A stretch of DNA of 64,000 bases from Epiperipatus broadwayi (lineage: Eukaryota; Onychophora; Udeonychophora; Euonychophora; Peripatidae), in assembly GCA_028023455.1 (NCBI GenBank), contig JAQFVV010012510.1:2647420-2711419 (forward strand), written 5' to 3'. The notes beneath the pieces were generated by a model. It ran no database searches. It had not been told where the DNA came from and worked only from the letters and a program-made list of their open reading frames with translations. The position numbers were made by a program, and so were the translations under genes. Shown piece by piece: positions 48,941 to 60,486 of the stretch. The first letter of the stretch is position 1. Each line of letters opens with the position of its first letter.

Positions 48941-49320
48941 TCTCCATACAGTAGTGCCACCCAGTGAAAGCCATAATAATCAATGGATGCAAGAAGGTTT
49001 GTGCATAAAATCCCTATTCATCCCCAGTCTATTTTGGCTTTCATCAGTGAGGAACCTTAGACATGAGAGCACCGGATATAGATCTTAGGATTTAACACAA
49101 CCCTCCAGCAGTCACTTATTTAGTTAATTACAAGGCCATGAGCCCAAGATGAAAACCCAATAATATTTTCAATCCAAGCTCATTCACTTGTATAATTATA
49201 TAGATCTGAACCCATTTTGGTGTCTTTGGTTTTTTAAAAACTATAGTTACTACCATCCTATGGGCTATGATTGGTATAAAACCACTAAAATATCAATCAC
49301 AGTTTCCTATGTTTACATAA
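48936..49320 (+). repeat. R1 copy, left member of an inverted pair
   Basis: Forward R1 landmarks: actctccatacagtagtgcc, aatcaatggatgcaagaagg, ctttcatcagtgaggaacct, ggatttaacacaaccctcca, then the distal R1 part with ttgtataattatatagatct and tttggtgtctttggtttttt. It ends near gattggtataaaaccac. Confidence 0.85.
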
Positions 49321-49364
49321 TCCCAAAAATATAAATAGGAACAGATACTGTATTTGGATCAGAT

Positions 49365-49760
49365 CTAGGTGACTATACATATAAATGATCTTGGATTGAA
49401 ACTCTGTGTTTGCATTTTATGGTCATAGATTTATAGTTAAATAAATAGGTTATAGTTAACTAAATAGATAAAAAGTGGCTATCGAATGGTTGCATTCAAT
49501 CCTAAGATCTAGGTAGGTGTTCTCAAATCCAATGTCTTTCACTAATGAAAGCCACAAGATAGAAACCAGTTCAGGGATATTGAATGAATTGGCACTAGAT
49601 AGGAATTTTATACAAAAAAAAACTTCTTGCATCCATTGATTATTAAGGCTTTTACTGAGTGGCACTATTTGTATCAAATGTTTGCTACTGTTTCAACTGC
49701 TTGTGTAAGCGTAGATAATGATATACATGTGATGTTTTGTTTTATACCAATCCTGCCCAC
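49365..49760 (-). repeat. R1 copy, right member of an inverted pair
   Basis: Reverse R1 landmarks: gatcttggattgaaact, gtggctatcgaatggttgca, cctaagatctaggtaggtgt, gatagaaaccagttcaggga, cttgcatccattgattatta, gtgtaagcgtagataatgat. With 48936-49250 it forms a long inverted repeat with a spacer of about 115 bp. Confidence 0.8.
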
Positions 49761-49789
49761 ATGATGATGATGACTGTGGGTTTAACCAA

Positions 49790-49920
49790 CAATAGACGGC
49801 AGAGAAATTGGATAAGTAGGCATTATGCAGGGATTTTATATACAAACCTTGCGTCCAATGATTACCAAAACTTGACCTAGTTAGTACTACTGTATGGAGA
49901 GCTTGCTATTGTGTAAATAT
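49790..49920 (-). repeat. short R1 fragment
   Basis: aattggataagtaggcatta, then cagggattttatatacaaac, cttgcgtccaatgattacca and agtactactgtatggagagc match the reverse R1 order, with several small deletions. Confidence 0.75.
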
Positions 49921-49924
49921 ATAT

Positions 49925-51030
49925 TAGTAAAAAATAAATCAAATTAACTATTATTATAAATTAGTATTATTTTTATTTTTAATCTTATATAAAACACAAT
50001 CCTGAACATATAGTTTTAATATATATATATATTTAAATTCTTAAAAAAATTGTGGACACTTACAATATCTTTTAATTTTTTAAAAAATATTTCCTTTATT
50101 GCAGATGGCCATTTAAAAAAATTACAACTGAATAAAGCACTTTATTGAATGTAGTTTTTAACTTATAATGCGCAGCTATGGAAATATATTAGTAAAACTT
50201 TTTTCATCGTTATTGATATTTAAAATAAATAATTGCCTAATTTTATAATTTTTACAATCCTAATTTTATTGTAAATTTTGGATCATCAAGGGCCGTAGAG
50301 GAATAAGCCAGGGGAGACATATTTTTAAATGTTTATAGAGAATTTTTGTAACAAATGCACATGCAATAAAAGAAATATATATTCACAATATCTACTGCTG
50401 CTCTCAAATATTTTACCTTTGTATATGTGACTCTTACTTATGCAACTTTGGTCACCTCTGATCTAAATTTTATTAGAGAAAAATTATGATGTATTGGAGT
50501 AATTGTTAAATGGCACTGAAATATGGCTAAAGAATTATATGTTGGTTAATAAAACCAAAAATCTTGTTTTAATTTTAATTTGTTGAACTTCTTTTTTATT
50601 AAAAAGGATAACTTTCATACCAAGTAATACCCCTTTGGTCAATCTGCTTAAATTCCCTCTCTTGCGGTTAACTATAGGGTTTGTTGGCCAGTTTTGTATT
50701 TATCTGATAAGAAAAATTGAAATTATTATATATATATATATATTGATTTATACATTTTAAAAAACAAATCTCTAAATGTCAGTACCATATGGAGAACCGA
50801 GTATAAAAAGGCCACTGATTGGCAGTTTACTGCACTTTTATAAGTCGTCTTTTATTTAAATCTTGAAAATTGTATATTTTATATGCTTGTTTATATATTT
50901 ATGAATTATTTATTTTTTGATGAGAATGTGGTATTCAAAAATATTTGTTTTAAAAAGAATACAAATCAAAAAAATGTAAAAGATAAAGTAGAAAGTTGTG
51001 ATTGGCTGAAAAAAAACAATATTTCTATAA
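49925..51030. other. AT-rich non-coding DNA with a TATA-like box at 50802
   Basis: TATAAAAAGG at 50802-50811 is followed by ccactgattggcagtttact, a locally GC-mixed stretch that could be a core promoter or LTR relic. The ORF at 50883-51083 runs into R1 and is not supported. Confidence 0.3.
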
Positions 51031-51034
51031 TACG

Positions 51035-51800
51035 GAAGCAAAACTCTACATATAATAGTGCCACTCAGCGCAAGCCAGAATAATCAATAGATGTAAAAAG
51101 GTTTGTGCATAAAATCCCTATCTAGTGCTTACTCATCCAATATGCTAGGACTAATTTCTAGCTTGTGGCTTTCATCAGTGAGGAGCCTTAGATCTGAGAG
51201 CACTGCACCTAGATTTTAGGATCTAATGCAACTCTCTAGAAGCCATCTTTTACTCTTTAGCTAACTATAAAGCTTTGAGTCCAAAATAAAAACCCAATAA
51301 TGTTTTCAAGCTAAGCTCATTAGCTGATATAGTTGTATAGATCTGAACTTAGTTCAGCATTCACACTTTTTTTTGTCTTTGGTTCTTTATTAACCAGTCA
51401 CCATAATCCTATTGAACAAGATTGGTATTAAACCATCAAACATTACATGATCATCATGCTTTATGCTTACATAAGCTGTTTTTCACAGAGACAAAACTCT
51501 CCATACACTAGCACCACTCAATGCAGGCCAGAGTAATCAATGGATGTGGGAAGGTTTGTGCATAAAATCCTTATCTAGTGCATACTCATCCAATATTCCC
51601 AGAATAGTTTCTAGCTTGTGGCTTCCATCAGTGAGTAACCTTGTATATGAAAGCACTGCACCTAGATCTTGGGATCTAATGCAATCCTCCAGCAGCCACC
51701 TTTTACCTTATTAGTTAAATATAAAGCTTTGAGTCCAAAACGAAAACACAATAATGTTTTAAAGCTAAGCTCATTAATTTGTATAGTTGTATAGCTTTCT
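51035..51800 (+). repeat. two R1 copies in direct tandem, period about 457 bp
   Basis: acaaaactctccatacac-type starts lie at about 51040 and 51497. Between them the first copy continues through gtgaggagccttagatctga, ttgtatagttgtatagatct, tttggttctttattaaccag, ccaatcctattg-like and tgatcatcatgctttatgct, ending in cacagagacaaaactctcca where the second copy starts. This gives the complete R1 unit and shows that the aacatcacatgatcatcatg segment lies just before the ctctccatac segment. Confidence 0.88.
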
Positions 51801-51804
51801 ATAA

Positions 51805-52665
51805 CCATTGTAATTATTATGTTTTGTCATTTCTAAATGTTTTTATTTAACTGTTTGTTTATTTAAGCCAAATCATTAATTTATTTTTAACAATCAAGTA
51901 TATTTTTTCTATTTTGGTCATACGTTAAGGATGGATGCCAATGCCATATGACAATTCAGTATTTTAAGATTATCCATCTTAACACTGTTAATGGCCATAT
52001 TACAAACTGTGTTCAATCGATTCATAAAGATTTTGATGATTCAGGGTAGATGGTGGTATATTTTTAAAAAATTAACTTCCATTGAATTTCATGATTAAAT
52101 CAGTGAAAACTGTTTGCAGTTAAAATAGAAAAAATGTAGGATGAAATCATAATTTCTTTTGATTGTTTAACATATGCTTGCTTTTTTAAAACACTGCCTT
52201 CATAAATACAAAAATCTTGTAAACAATTTTCAACATCTGAATTTCATTCCAAATATTGTATTAATTTGATTCTCAGATTTTAATTTTGAATATGAATAAT
52301 TAAAAATGAATTGCAGAATATCTGACTAATAAAAAATAAAAAATAATATACATAAAAAATATTTATAAAAATATTTTTACTTAATTTGATGAGTAATCCA
52401 CTTTTTGACTGTTTTATGGAATTTGAAATAAAAACACAAGGCATTCATAAATTAATTAATTCAATCACTATTTTTATAACAGAATAATATTATTCAAAGA
52501 AAATGGCACTAGCTATATTCTGGACTTGGATATTAAGTATATATTGTCAAAAATCACAAAAATAGTATGAGCACATTTGGATGAAATTTAAAAGTACTAT
52601 TACAGCAAATCATTATTAAGCAAGTCATTAATATGTGTATTTTTATATATCCAGTGATATACTAT
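51805..52665. other. AT-rich non-coding DNA, no feature recognised
   Basis: No repeat pairing or exon. Confidence 0.5.
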
Positions 52666-52671
52666 GTACAT

Positions 52672-53347
52672 GGAGGCTAAACTCTCCATACAATAGTGCT
52701 ATTCAGTGCAAGCCAGAGTAATCAATGGATGCAAGAAGGTTTGGCATAAAATTCCTATCTAGTGCCTACTCATCCAATATCCCCAGACTAATTTCTAGCT
52801 TGTGTCTTTCATCAGTGAGGAGCCTTGGGTCTGAGATCACTGCACCTAGATCTTAGAATCTAATGCAACCATCCAGAAGCCATCTTTACCTTATTAGCTA
52901 ACTATAAAGATTTGCGTCCAAAATGAAAACAATAATGTTTTCAATTCAAGCCCATTAGCTTGTATAATCATATAGATCTGAATTCAGTTAAGCATCTATA
53001 TGTTTTGGTATCTTTCATTCTTTAATAACTATAACCACCATAATAATATACAAGATAATGGGTTTGAATTGAAAATATTATAGTGTTTTCATTTTGGACT
53101 CAAAGCTTTATAGTTAGCTAATAAGTAAAAAGTGGCTGCTGGAGGGTTGCATTAGACCTATGATCTAGGTGCAGTGCTCTCAGATCCAAGCCTCTTTACT
53201 GATGAAAGCCATTAGCTAGAAACTAGTTTGGGGATGTTGGATGAGTAGGCACTAGATAGGGATTTTATGCATAAACCTTCTTGAAACCATTGATTACTCT
53301 GGCTTGCACTGAGTGGCTCTACTGTATGGAGAGTTTAGCTTAGCCTC
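52672..53347. repeat. inverted pair of R1 copies (palindrome of about 290-bp arms)
   Basis: A forward R1 copy (52672-52965) and a reverse R1 copy (53048-53347) face each other around about 82 bp. Most landmarks pair: gaggctaaactctccatac with gtatggagagtttag, and cctagatcttagaatctaat with its near-complement at 53145. The right end lies about 130 bp before the exon at 53476, so the transcript can fold into a long hairpin next to that splice acceptor. Confidence 0.92.
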
Positions 53348-53475
53348 TGTATAAACAGCTTGTGTAAGCATAAAGAAATGCTGATCATGTGATGTTTAAT
53401 GGATATACTAGGTAGTTAACTTGTTATATAGTCATTAAGTATCTAATACAGTTTTTCACACTATTTTTATTTTAG

Positions 53476-53591
53476 AATATATTACGTCATCTGCCTCAAA
53501 GTGTGATTATTTCTGACTGCTACTATTTATGGTTGCAACCAGTTTTGACCCAAAGCTGGACCAAATTGGAAAAAATTAATAGAATCAAAAA
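53476..53591 (+). CDS. RhoGAP-domain protein, exon B (central part of the domain)
   Basis: The acceptor tttttattttag precedes AATATATTACGT, and the donor is gtaaga at 53592. The exon is 116 nt: it starts at phase 0 and ends at phase 2. The frame reads NILRHLPQSVIISDCYYLW then LQPVLTQSWTKLEKINRIK. This fits the RhoGAP core 'FLRxIPxxIFSSDLYDxW...EEKINxxxxLL' of ARHGAP20/TAGAP-like proteins. The conserved Leu-Pro of the LRELP motif is kept; the usual glutamate is His. Both junctions match the neighbouring exons' phases, which makes the gene model firm in spite of introns of 21.0 and 5.8 kb. Confidence 0.88.
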
Positions 53592-53594
53592 GTA

Positions 53595-54190
53595 AGAACT
53601 TAATAGTAAATTATACTTATCCAAATAAGGATTTAATATTTTTCATTTTTGAGATTTTTATACTTATTTTATTTTTAGTTTCTATGTCTAAGCTTAAAAC
53701 TATCGATTTCCTATATATTGTATTATTTTTTTCATCACATTATTTTGAAAAGTAATACATTTAATGAGTATTGTTGTTGTTATTATTGTTGTTGTTGCTG
53801 TTAATTGTTCTTATATAGACTAAAAGTTCTAGCACAGGAATGAAATACTTTTTCAAATCAAGGACTTTTTGTAATTTTTTCCAAATGTTGCAATTCGTCA
53901 TATATTACATTCATGGTTTTAAAATATTTTTCAATATTTCCTTTTCTTGGAAGTGAAACATTTGTATAATATATTCAACACATTTTTCATTCATTACGTA
54001 TGTCTTTTTTTTATTTTTCAGACATACGTCTTTTTTTTAAATCTGATAAAGTATTAATTGTTCATAAATTATTTAAATCTATGCACCTGTAACAACAAAA
54101 AAGCAGTTATCGACTTTGCAACTGAATGTATGCAATGGCTGCAATTGTACCTTCCCCTTTACAATCAGCATATTCAAGCTGATTCAATAT
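53595..54190. other. intronic AT-rich DNA, no feature recognised
   Basis: Contains GTT/ATT triplet runs near 53770-53800; no repeat or exon support. Confidence 0.5.
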
Positions 54191-54195
54191 ACACC

Positions 54196-54290
54196 TCGTT
54201 GATGGCTGAGTGGTTAGCACAGCTGTCTTACAGGCAGTTGTCCAGGGGTTCACTTCCTGGCCGATGCTTTGACACATTAAAAAAATGCAT
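54196..54290 (+). repeat. tRNA-derived SINE
   Basis: gatggctgagtggttagcac holds a near-perfect A box (TGGCTGAGTGG), followed by a loop region and ggggttcacttcctgg (B box). It ends gatgctttgacacattaaaa. The tail is a variant of that on the 29.9-, 35.2- and 45.4-kb SINEs. Open frames on both strands across it are artefacts. Confidence 0.8.
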
Positions 54291-54299
54291 TTCGAAAGA

Positions 54300-56190
54300 G
54301 GGTACATGTAACATCTGATCCATTCATTGGCAAGTGCCCAATTCCTCACAGCTGCGTCAATTATGAAGAGATGATTCTTAATTGTAATAACCATGTGCAT
54401 ATGATTTTTTTTTTCAGTATAGCTTTCTACTCTAGCATAATGTAGCATCAGTTATGATTACTACTTTTTTTAAGACAGGTGTTTACTTCTGAATGTGTAG
54501 ATGGTCCAGTGGTAAACTTGCCCATCCCTGATCTAGAAAATTTATCCACTTATATTCATTATTTTCACACATCATATGTCATAAGCTTCTGTTTTGAAAT
54601 AGACATTTCATTTTAAATAATATATTGTAACAGGATAGGGGCATCGGAAATGGAAGGAAAAATGGAATTGAACTGGGGTGATATAGAAAGAAAGTGGTGA
54701 AAAGATTTTAACTGGGGTGATGGAACATCATCATCAACCCCAAGTCAATAGAAAATCAATTACAAATAATTTACAAAATTATCTATATAAGATATATTTA
54801 TAAGAGGAGCATGAGATCTCTGAGAGCATTGAGAGATCAGACAGCTAACTCAGAAGAGCAACTAAAATATAACTAACCATTCATCAACCAGCATTACCAA
54901 TAAGTCAAAGTAATTATAAAAAATACTCAAACTACCATTCATCATCATGAATGATCCACAATAAAATATAATAAAATCAGCACAATAAATCAACAGTCAA
55001 CCTTGTGACTGGATTGGAAATGGGTCTTCTGTAGACCAGGCTAACTATTGAGCCTTTGCCAGCTTGGGCAATTATTTAAACATAACTTGGATGCACCAGC
55101 TTAGTGCCCATTCATTAAAATACCCAATAATCAGAAATCAAAACAATAATGCTGGGACATTAAAACATGCTGATCATCTTCAATACTCAGGCCACTTGTA
55201 TTGGCCAACTATAAAGAGTATCCTCTTTTGCGCTAAACAGGATGATGATTGATCATCTCTGGATGCCCCAAAACACTAAATACACATCCCCATTTATATA
55301 TTCATCCCGTGCTCAAATCTAGCTCAGAGAACCCAAGCTCTATTACTGTATGTGACCAAGAGAAGATGAAAACCATTTTTAATAATTAAATAAGTTTATT
55401 AATAACAGTAAAAACAAATAGTATTGTCGTTCTTCACATATCAATTAAAACTTATGATTTTGATTATTATACAATAAAAAAAATCATAATTTACAAAATT
55501 ACAATACACAATTCAAGTTATTACTATAGTTTACATATATATGTGCACAGACACGCAATTTATATTATACAATTAATATTCAATAAATGAATTGACATTT
55601 AATAACAAAAAAATATTAAAATTTTACATATATGAGTGTGCATGTATATACGCACACTGACTTTTATCTATTTCAGCTTGTTACAATAATATTATATTTT
55701 TTCATAATTAATTCATTTGGAAAACACAAATTTCACACATATACATGTGTATAAACAAAATATATAATTTAAAATTTAATTTCAGTTTATAAGTTCTTTT
55801 TTTTATCAAACTAAATAAGGTCAACTTTTGTTTGACAGGTACTTGTTGATTAATTATCAGCTTTCTTAGATCAATTTAAAAGATTTGCTTTTACAATTTT
55901 AATTCAAACAAAATTATGCTTGCATTTGTATATTCTTCTTTTAATGTCTTTTTTTTTTTTTTTTTTAAAGAATTATCAAAACAATTTCTTCAAAAATATA
56001 TATCAAATCGTCTTTTTTTTAGACATTTGACTCAAGCAAATTATTTACGTGTTTTGTTTTAAGTTATTAATTTATAATTTTATAAGTTGTTTTAAGGAAT
56101 ATTAAAATAAAATAACTCACTGTATATACATGCACGTGATTATCTGTGATTCTCTGAGCATATAGATAAATAGCAGCATAAGTATAATTA
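54300..56190. other. intronic DNA; possible old repeat at 54620-55340
   Basis: The mixed-composition patch at 54620-55340 contains two aactggggtgat units (54669, 54710) and several caatcatca-type words but no readable frame or domain. The remainder is TA-rich. Confidence 0.35.
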
Positions 56191-56199
56191 CTTCTTTAT

Positions 56200-56665
56200 T
56201 CAGCTGGTGTTACCCTTGGGCAAGCTGTTTTTTTGTCAGTCCAGGCAATTGTCATCATCTGGTAAAAATATATAATTCAGATATGGTTGGCTTTTTTTTT
56301 CCTTCTGTAGTCAGTTCCACTTATACTTGGATTTTGTAAGCTTCAAGTCAGCAAGCTGTTTTTCCAGAACACTTTTAAGGCTATGAATTACAAAAAAATC
56401 TTGACCCTTTTCCTCCATGTGAATTCAAACTCCATTATTGAACTGAATAGGAGCTACTTCCTTGCATTCTTACATCATCATAGCAGTTCTATATATATTC
56501 TACTAGTCATATCTGCAGCTAGCTTTATTGTTGCCATTTTCTGCTACAGTTACCAACTCTTCACAAAATATTTTGGCTAATTTTGTAGCTAGCTCTTCTG
56601 CTAACTGCTTCCCAAAAATATTAAAGCCAAACTTTGCAGTTGGCCTAGTTGGCCACTGCTTAAAA
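56200..56665 (-). pseudogene. decayed ORF of unknown origin
   Basis: On the minus strand, 56510-56665 stays open with QWPTRPTAKFGFNIFGKQL followed by AEELATKLAKIFCEELVTVA, a helical, possibly coiled-coil stretch. Further along, VIHSLKSVLEKQLADLKLTK appears in another register before more stops. Composition is less AT-rich than the surroundings. It may be the Gag or accessory region of a mobile element, but I recognise no domain. Confidence 0.3.
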
Positions 56666-56729
56666 TATTACAACCAGACTCCTCTGATCAACTCTTACAA
56701 AACTGCAAGCAAAAAATAATTTTCAGTCT

Positions 56730-57985
56730 TTTATAACTTTGGTTAGGTCAGGTGACAAAAACACAGTGGCTGTTTTCAAAAACAAGCAGGAAATTTCTAT
56801 CAAAGTGTGATATTCATGTTTTTACTTTAATCTTTGGAATTTGACCAAAGGTGTGATAATCCTTTAGAATTTTTCATCTACAAAGATTTTTTTAACTACA
56901 TAGTAGAAATGCAAACAAGCATTAATTTAAAAGGATATTTTGTACAAGTTTTAATTAAAAGATTTTAAAAATAAATTATACTTGGGTTTTTTTTTTTTGT
57001 AATTTCATAATCAGAATTACAAATATTATTTATTAGACCATTTTAAAAGTTTAATCCATAACAAAATTTTACTTTAAACCCAGAGTTATTTAACTCTTTA
57101 TTTATTATTTTATTTTAGGAAATATAGAAAAATATCTACAAAAATTTTTCGGTGTTCATTTCTACTTTTTCTTTCAACTTTTCCTTTATTTTACGTATAT
57201 ATATGCACATACACTATATTAGTGTGTGTTATGTAACTCAGTTGGTTACATATATATACAAATTATTTAATATATTTCATATTCAGTTTAGGAGAAAATA
57301 TATATATATTAAATAAAATATAAACTTAGATTACAAGGTTCGCTTTTCTAGATGATATAAAATAACACAATAGGCTTGGCAGATTTAGAATTTGTTTAAA
57401 ATTAATGCAGTATTTTTTGAAAACATCATATTATTAAAATTCAATTTAATCTTTTATTTTCATGTCTACAATAATGAAATATATTTTTAAAAGAGCAAAA
57501 ATAAGCTTTGTTCCACAAGCTTGGATGATGATTACATGTTGTAAGTGGGGTATAGAAACATAATTAATTCATAGGGGTATCTGGAGAAAAAATATCTGAA
57601 CAAATTACAACCATTATTCCTGACATTTACATATGTTTAATTCTCTGCACAAATGCAGGTTGTGATAATCAGATAACAACAATTAAAATCAGCAATAATG
57701 CTTGCTTGATCATTTATTGTGGCAATTTTATAACCAAATTTCATATAAACCTGTATCCCAAAAATCCCCAATCATTTTTCTCTTCTTTAATAGGCTGTAT
57801 TCTATTTTACATAAAACTGGTTCATTTAAGCACTTTGAGCCTCTTACCAAAGAATAAATTTAATGGCTTATATGGTATTTTTTAATATACACGTATTTAA
57901 TCACTGCCTTTATCTTTTCTTTTTTGCTTCAATTAAATTATTTTCATAGCCTTTGTTGCTTGATGTCATGTCATTTATTACAAAT
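56730..57985. other. intronic AT-rich DNA, no feature recognised
   Basis: TA microsatellites near 57195, 57250 and 57300; no exon support. Confidence 0.5.
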
Positions 57986-57989
57986 TAAA

Positions 57990-58445
57990 TCATCTATATA
58001 AATGTCATTGTAAACCATTACTGATCCACTGCAGGATGAAGGTCTTTCGAAATTCAATATGTCTTCTCTGATCTTTAGTTTCTCTTCTCCACATCACTCC
58101 TGCATCTGTCCAGCTCACATATAATATATTTTTAGGTCTTTTACCATCTCTTGGAACCCAATTTAAAATTTCAACTATCCATCTATTATATCTTCTAGCA
58201 ATATGTCCATCCCAACTCCACTTCAGCCTCTTAATTATTTCAATAACGTCATTAACTCCTGTTTGTTCTCTCATTCATGTATTTTGTTTTCAATCTCATT
58301 TTGTCACTTTTAACATGCAGCCCTCCATACTTTGATGAATGGTCTGAAAGTCTTTGTATTGCTCTTCCATTAAGCATCCAAGTCTCATATCTATAAGTAA
58401 GAACTGGTAAAACACATTTATTTATGCAATATATCACATCACAAA
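57990..58445 (-). pseudogene. RTE-type LINE, 3' fragment
   Basis: Minus-strand frames read INKCVLPVLTYRYETWMLN (from LTYGSETWxLN), RTNRS/REQTGVNDVIEIIKRLKW, SWDGHIARR, WIVEILNWVPRDGKRPKN and a final FILQWISNGLQ. Only a few frameshifts interrupt it, so it is younger than the copies at 36 and 37.7 kb. Confidence 0.88.
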
Positions 58446-58449
58446 TTAT

Positions 58450-59340
58450 TATTATATTAATAAATTTCTAGGAAGCTTTCATTAGGACAGACACATGAAA
58501 AATATGTTACATAATTGTAATATTAATGTTTTTCTCTCTTTATAAATAAATAAAAATAGGATTTAGACTTCAAATCAATATTATAGTATGTTACTTTCAG
58601 TAGATGCCTGCTTTGAAGATATAATCATACACCAAATGGCAGTTCATTTTAAATTTTATTTTCTTCCTGGAAATGCTACTGCAATGTAAGGATTATTACT
58701 AAGTAATGTAAATACTAAAGAAATCTTGCATAAAACAGATAAAAAATTTATGCATCCATTTTTTTTTTTCTATTATCACGTATTCTCGTATTCATATTCA
58801 TATTATCGTATTCAAAGCAATGATAATGGCTGTACTTTAGGTATCAAGTTTAATATCACGAGCACTATAACAATTTGTGATGACTTGATGGAAGCAATTT
58901 CAAACCTATCATTAATCATTGGCAAGAAATCATACTCCTTTACACCATTTTTATTTGCTGCAAGACTTTTTGAAACTAAAATTTAAATATGCTTTATGGT
59001 CATTCAATTTACACTTAGTTTATTATTTTATTACCATTAATCATTGGTCTTAGCAAAGTTTAACTTTTGTTACTACTGTTATTATCAAAACTACGAATTA
59101 AATTATTTACTTCAGCAAGAGCGCGGCTCAAATGATAAAAGTACTTACATTGGTGAACTGTTGAAAATAATAAAGCAAATTTTAGTTAAATCTTTAGATT
59201 ATTAGACTATCAGTTTGACCTCAAAAAATACTTAACCTCTCAAGCAAGTGGTAAGTTTAAATAAATAACTAATCCACTGTGACTTTTTAACCACACTCTT
59301 ACTAATATTGATATTAGTACTGTTGTTTTTAAATATATAT
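58450..59340. other. intronic AT-rich DNA, no exon supported
   Basis: The frame 58726-58986 ends DLMEAISNLSLIIGKKSYSF and later residues, but exons B and C already join in phase without it. I see no convincing splice pair, so it is left out. Confidence 0.4.
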
Positions 59341-59364
59341 ATAATTGTTATTACTCTTTTTCAG

Positions 59365-59635
59365 TCTTCTGGAACAGTTGGATCCCTCTCGGCGAAAAGC
59401 CTTAGAATATCTATTTGCTCTTTTCTACTCCTCCACTCTATTCTGTCAAGAGAACTTGATGTCAAGTAAGGCCATTGCAGAAGAGATGGGTTGCTACCTG
59501 TTCTGGACCTGTGAAACAAATCGCCCAAGAAACTCCCGCCAAGTAACCGCTGAACTGGCAGTTCTAAGATTGATAGTGTTTTTGATCGATAATGCTCCGT
59601 TAATTTTTAATTTAGTTCAAATGCCTCTTAAAACG
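59365..59635 (+). CDS. RhoGAP-domain protein, exon C (3' part of the domain)
   Basis: The acceptor is ctttttcag at 59356-59364 and the donor gtaaga at 59636. The 271-nt exon starts at phase 2 and ends at phase 0. After the codon shared with exon B, it reads LLEQLDPSRRKALEYLFALF, then a loop with NLMSSKAIAEEMGCYLFWT, then AELAVLRLIVFLIDNAPLIF. This matches the second half of RhoGAP: 'LLxqLPxxnxxlLxyLf', 'nxMtxxNLAxxxaPxil', 'vxxLixFLIdNxxxIFg'. The asparagine of the NLA motif appears replaced (KAIA), which weakens the case for catalytic activity. Reading on through the donor would add about 29 residues before a stop (intron-retention form); splicing is more likely. Confidence 0.88.
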
Positions 59636-60486
59636 GTAAGAGTAGCCACAACTGACTCTTCTCATTTACCATTTGCAAGTCCATCTGCATCTTTCTCTCT
59701 GCCTGGAATCAATCTTTTTTAAATAAAAAAATTATATAAAGACAATATTAAATATATGTTAACATTTGTTTTGTTTTTTTTCCTTTAATAAACTAATAAT
59801 TTAAATTGTTATATTCTTCAAAAATCTTTTGTTTATATTCAGTTTGGTTTAAATTTAAAATAACGGATCAGCGATCTGAATAAAACTCACCCAAATATGA
59901 TTCATTACTTTTTAAACTTGCGCTCAAGATTTGTAAAATAATAATAATGTAATATCAAAAAATGAGTTTAAATAAACAAAAATAAAAAGCAAATTACTGT
60001 ATTTATTTTTATTAACTGTTTAGTGCATACAAACAAATAAGAATAATTCCTATAAGTGTTAATACTTTATTTTACCTAATAGTAAGAAAATAAAGTCATA
60101 CATCATGTGACTTGTGTGAGCATTACTTGTTAAACTGCATAACAACTATATATATATAGCAATCCAGGAATCTTATTTTGGTTTATTCCAAAGCAGTTTG
60201 GTCTTTCATATTTTGTATGTATCATTTAGAATTATTTTTCAAAATTATCACCTACATATGAAAGCGTACATAAAATAAGGTTGGTATATTCATCTACTTT
60301 ATGTATGATCTGGATTTAAATCTAGACCAGATAAAACTTAAAAATTGCACCTATTGAAACATAAATCATGCAATGGCAATTGTAAACCTTAGAAAAAATG
60401 TTTTTATTTTTGATAAAGAATATTAGCATGTCAGAAACTGCTTAAATGACAAACCAAATAGCCACAACTTTTTTTTACTGTTATAG

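Larger units (their letters stand above)
32448..53475 (+). other. RhoGAP intron of about 21 kb, repeat-filled
   Basis: Bounded by donor gtaagg at 32448 and acceptor tttttattttag at 53464-53475. Exon phases on both sides agree. It holds most of the mobile elements listed for 32.5-53.4 kb. The LINE ORF copies at 41.3-43.2 kb are on the same strand as the gene. I saw no conserved-looking cassette exon inside, though a CpG-dense block at 43.9-44.3 kb could be regulatory. Confidence 0.7.

Noticed and set aside
54058-54448. 86- and 113-codon frames on opposite strands
   Set aside because: They cross the SINE at 54196-54290 and share no homology with known proteins; intronic position in the RhoGAP gene.
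58726-58986. 86-codon frame near exon C
   Set aside because: Exons B and C join in phase without it, and there is no convincing splice pair or recognisable domain.
59636-59722. Read-through of exon C to the stop at 59722 as the true C-terminus
   Set aside because: A strong gtaaga donor sits at the end of the RhoGAP homology and a phase-matched exon follows at 60487; intron retention remains possible but is less likely.
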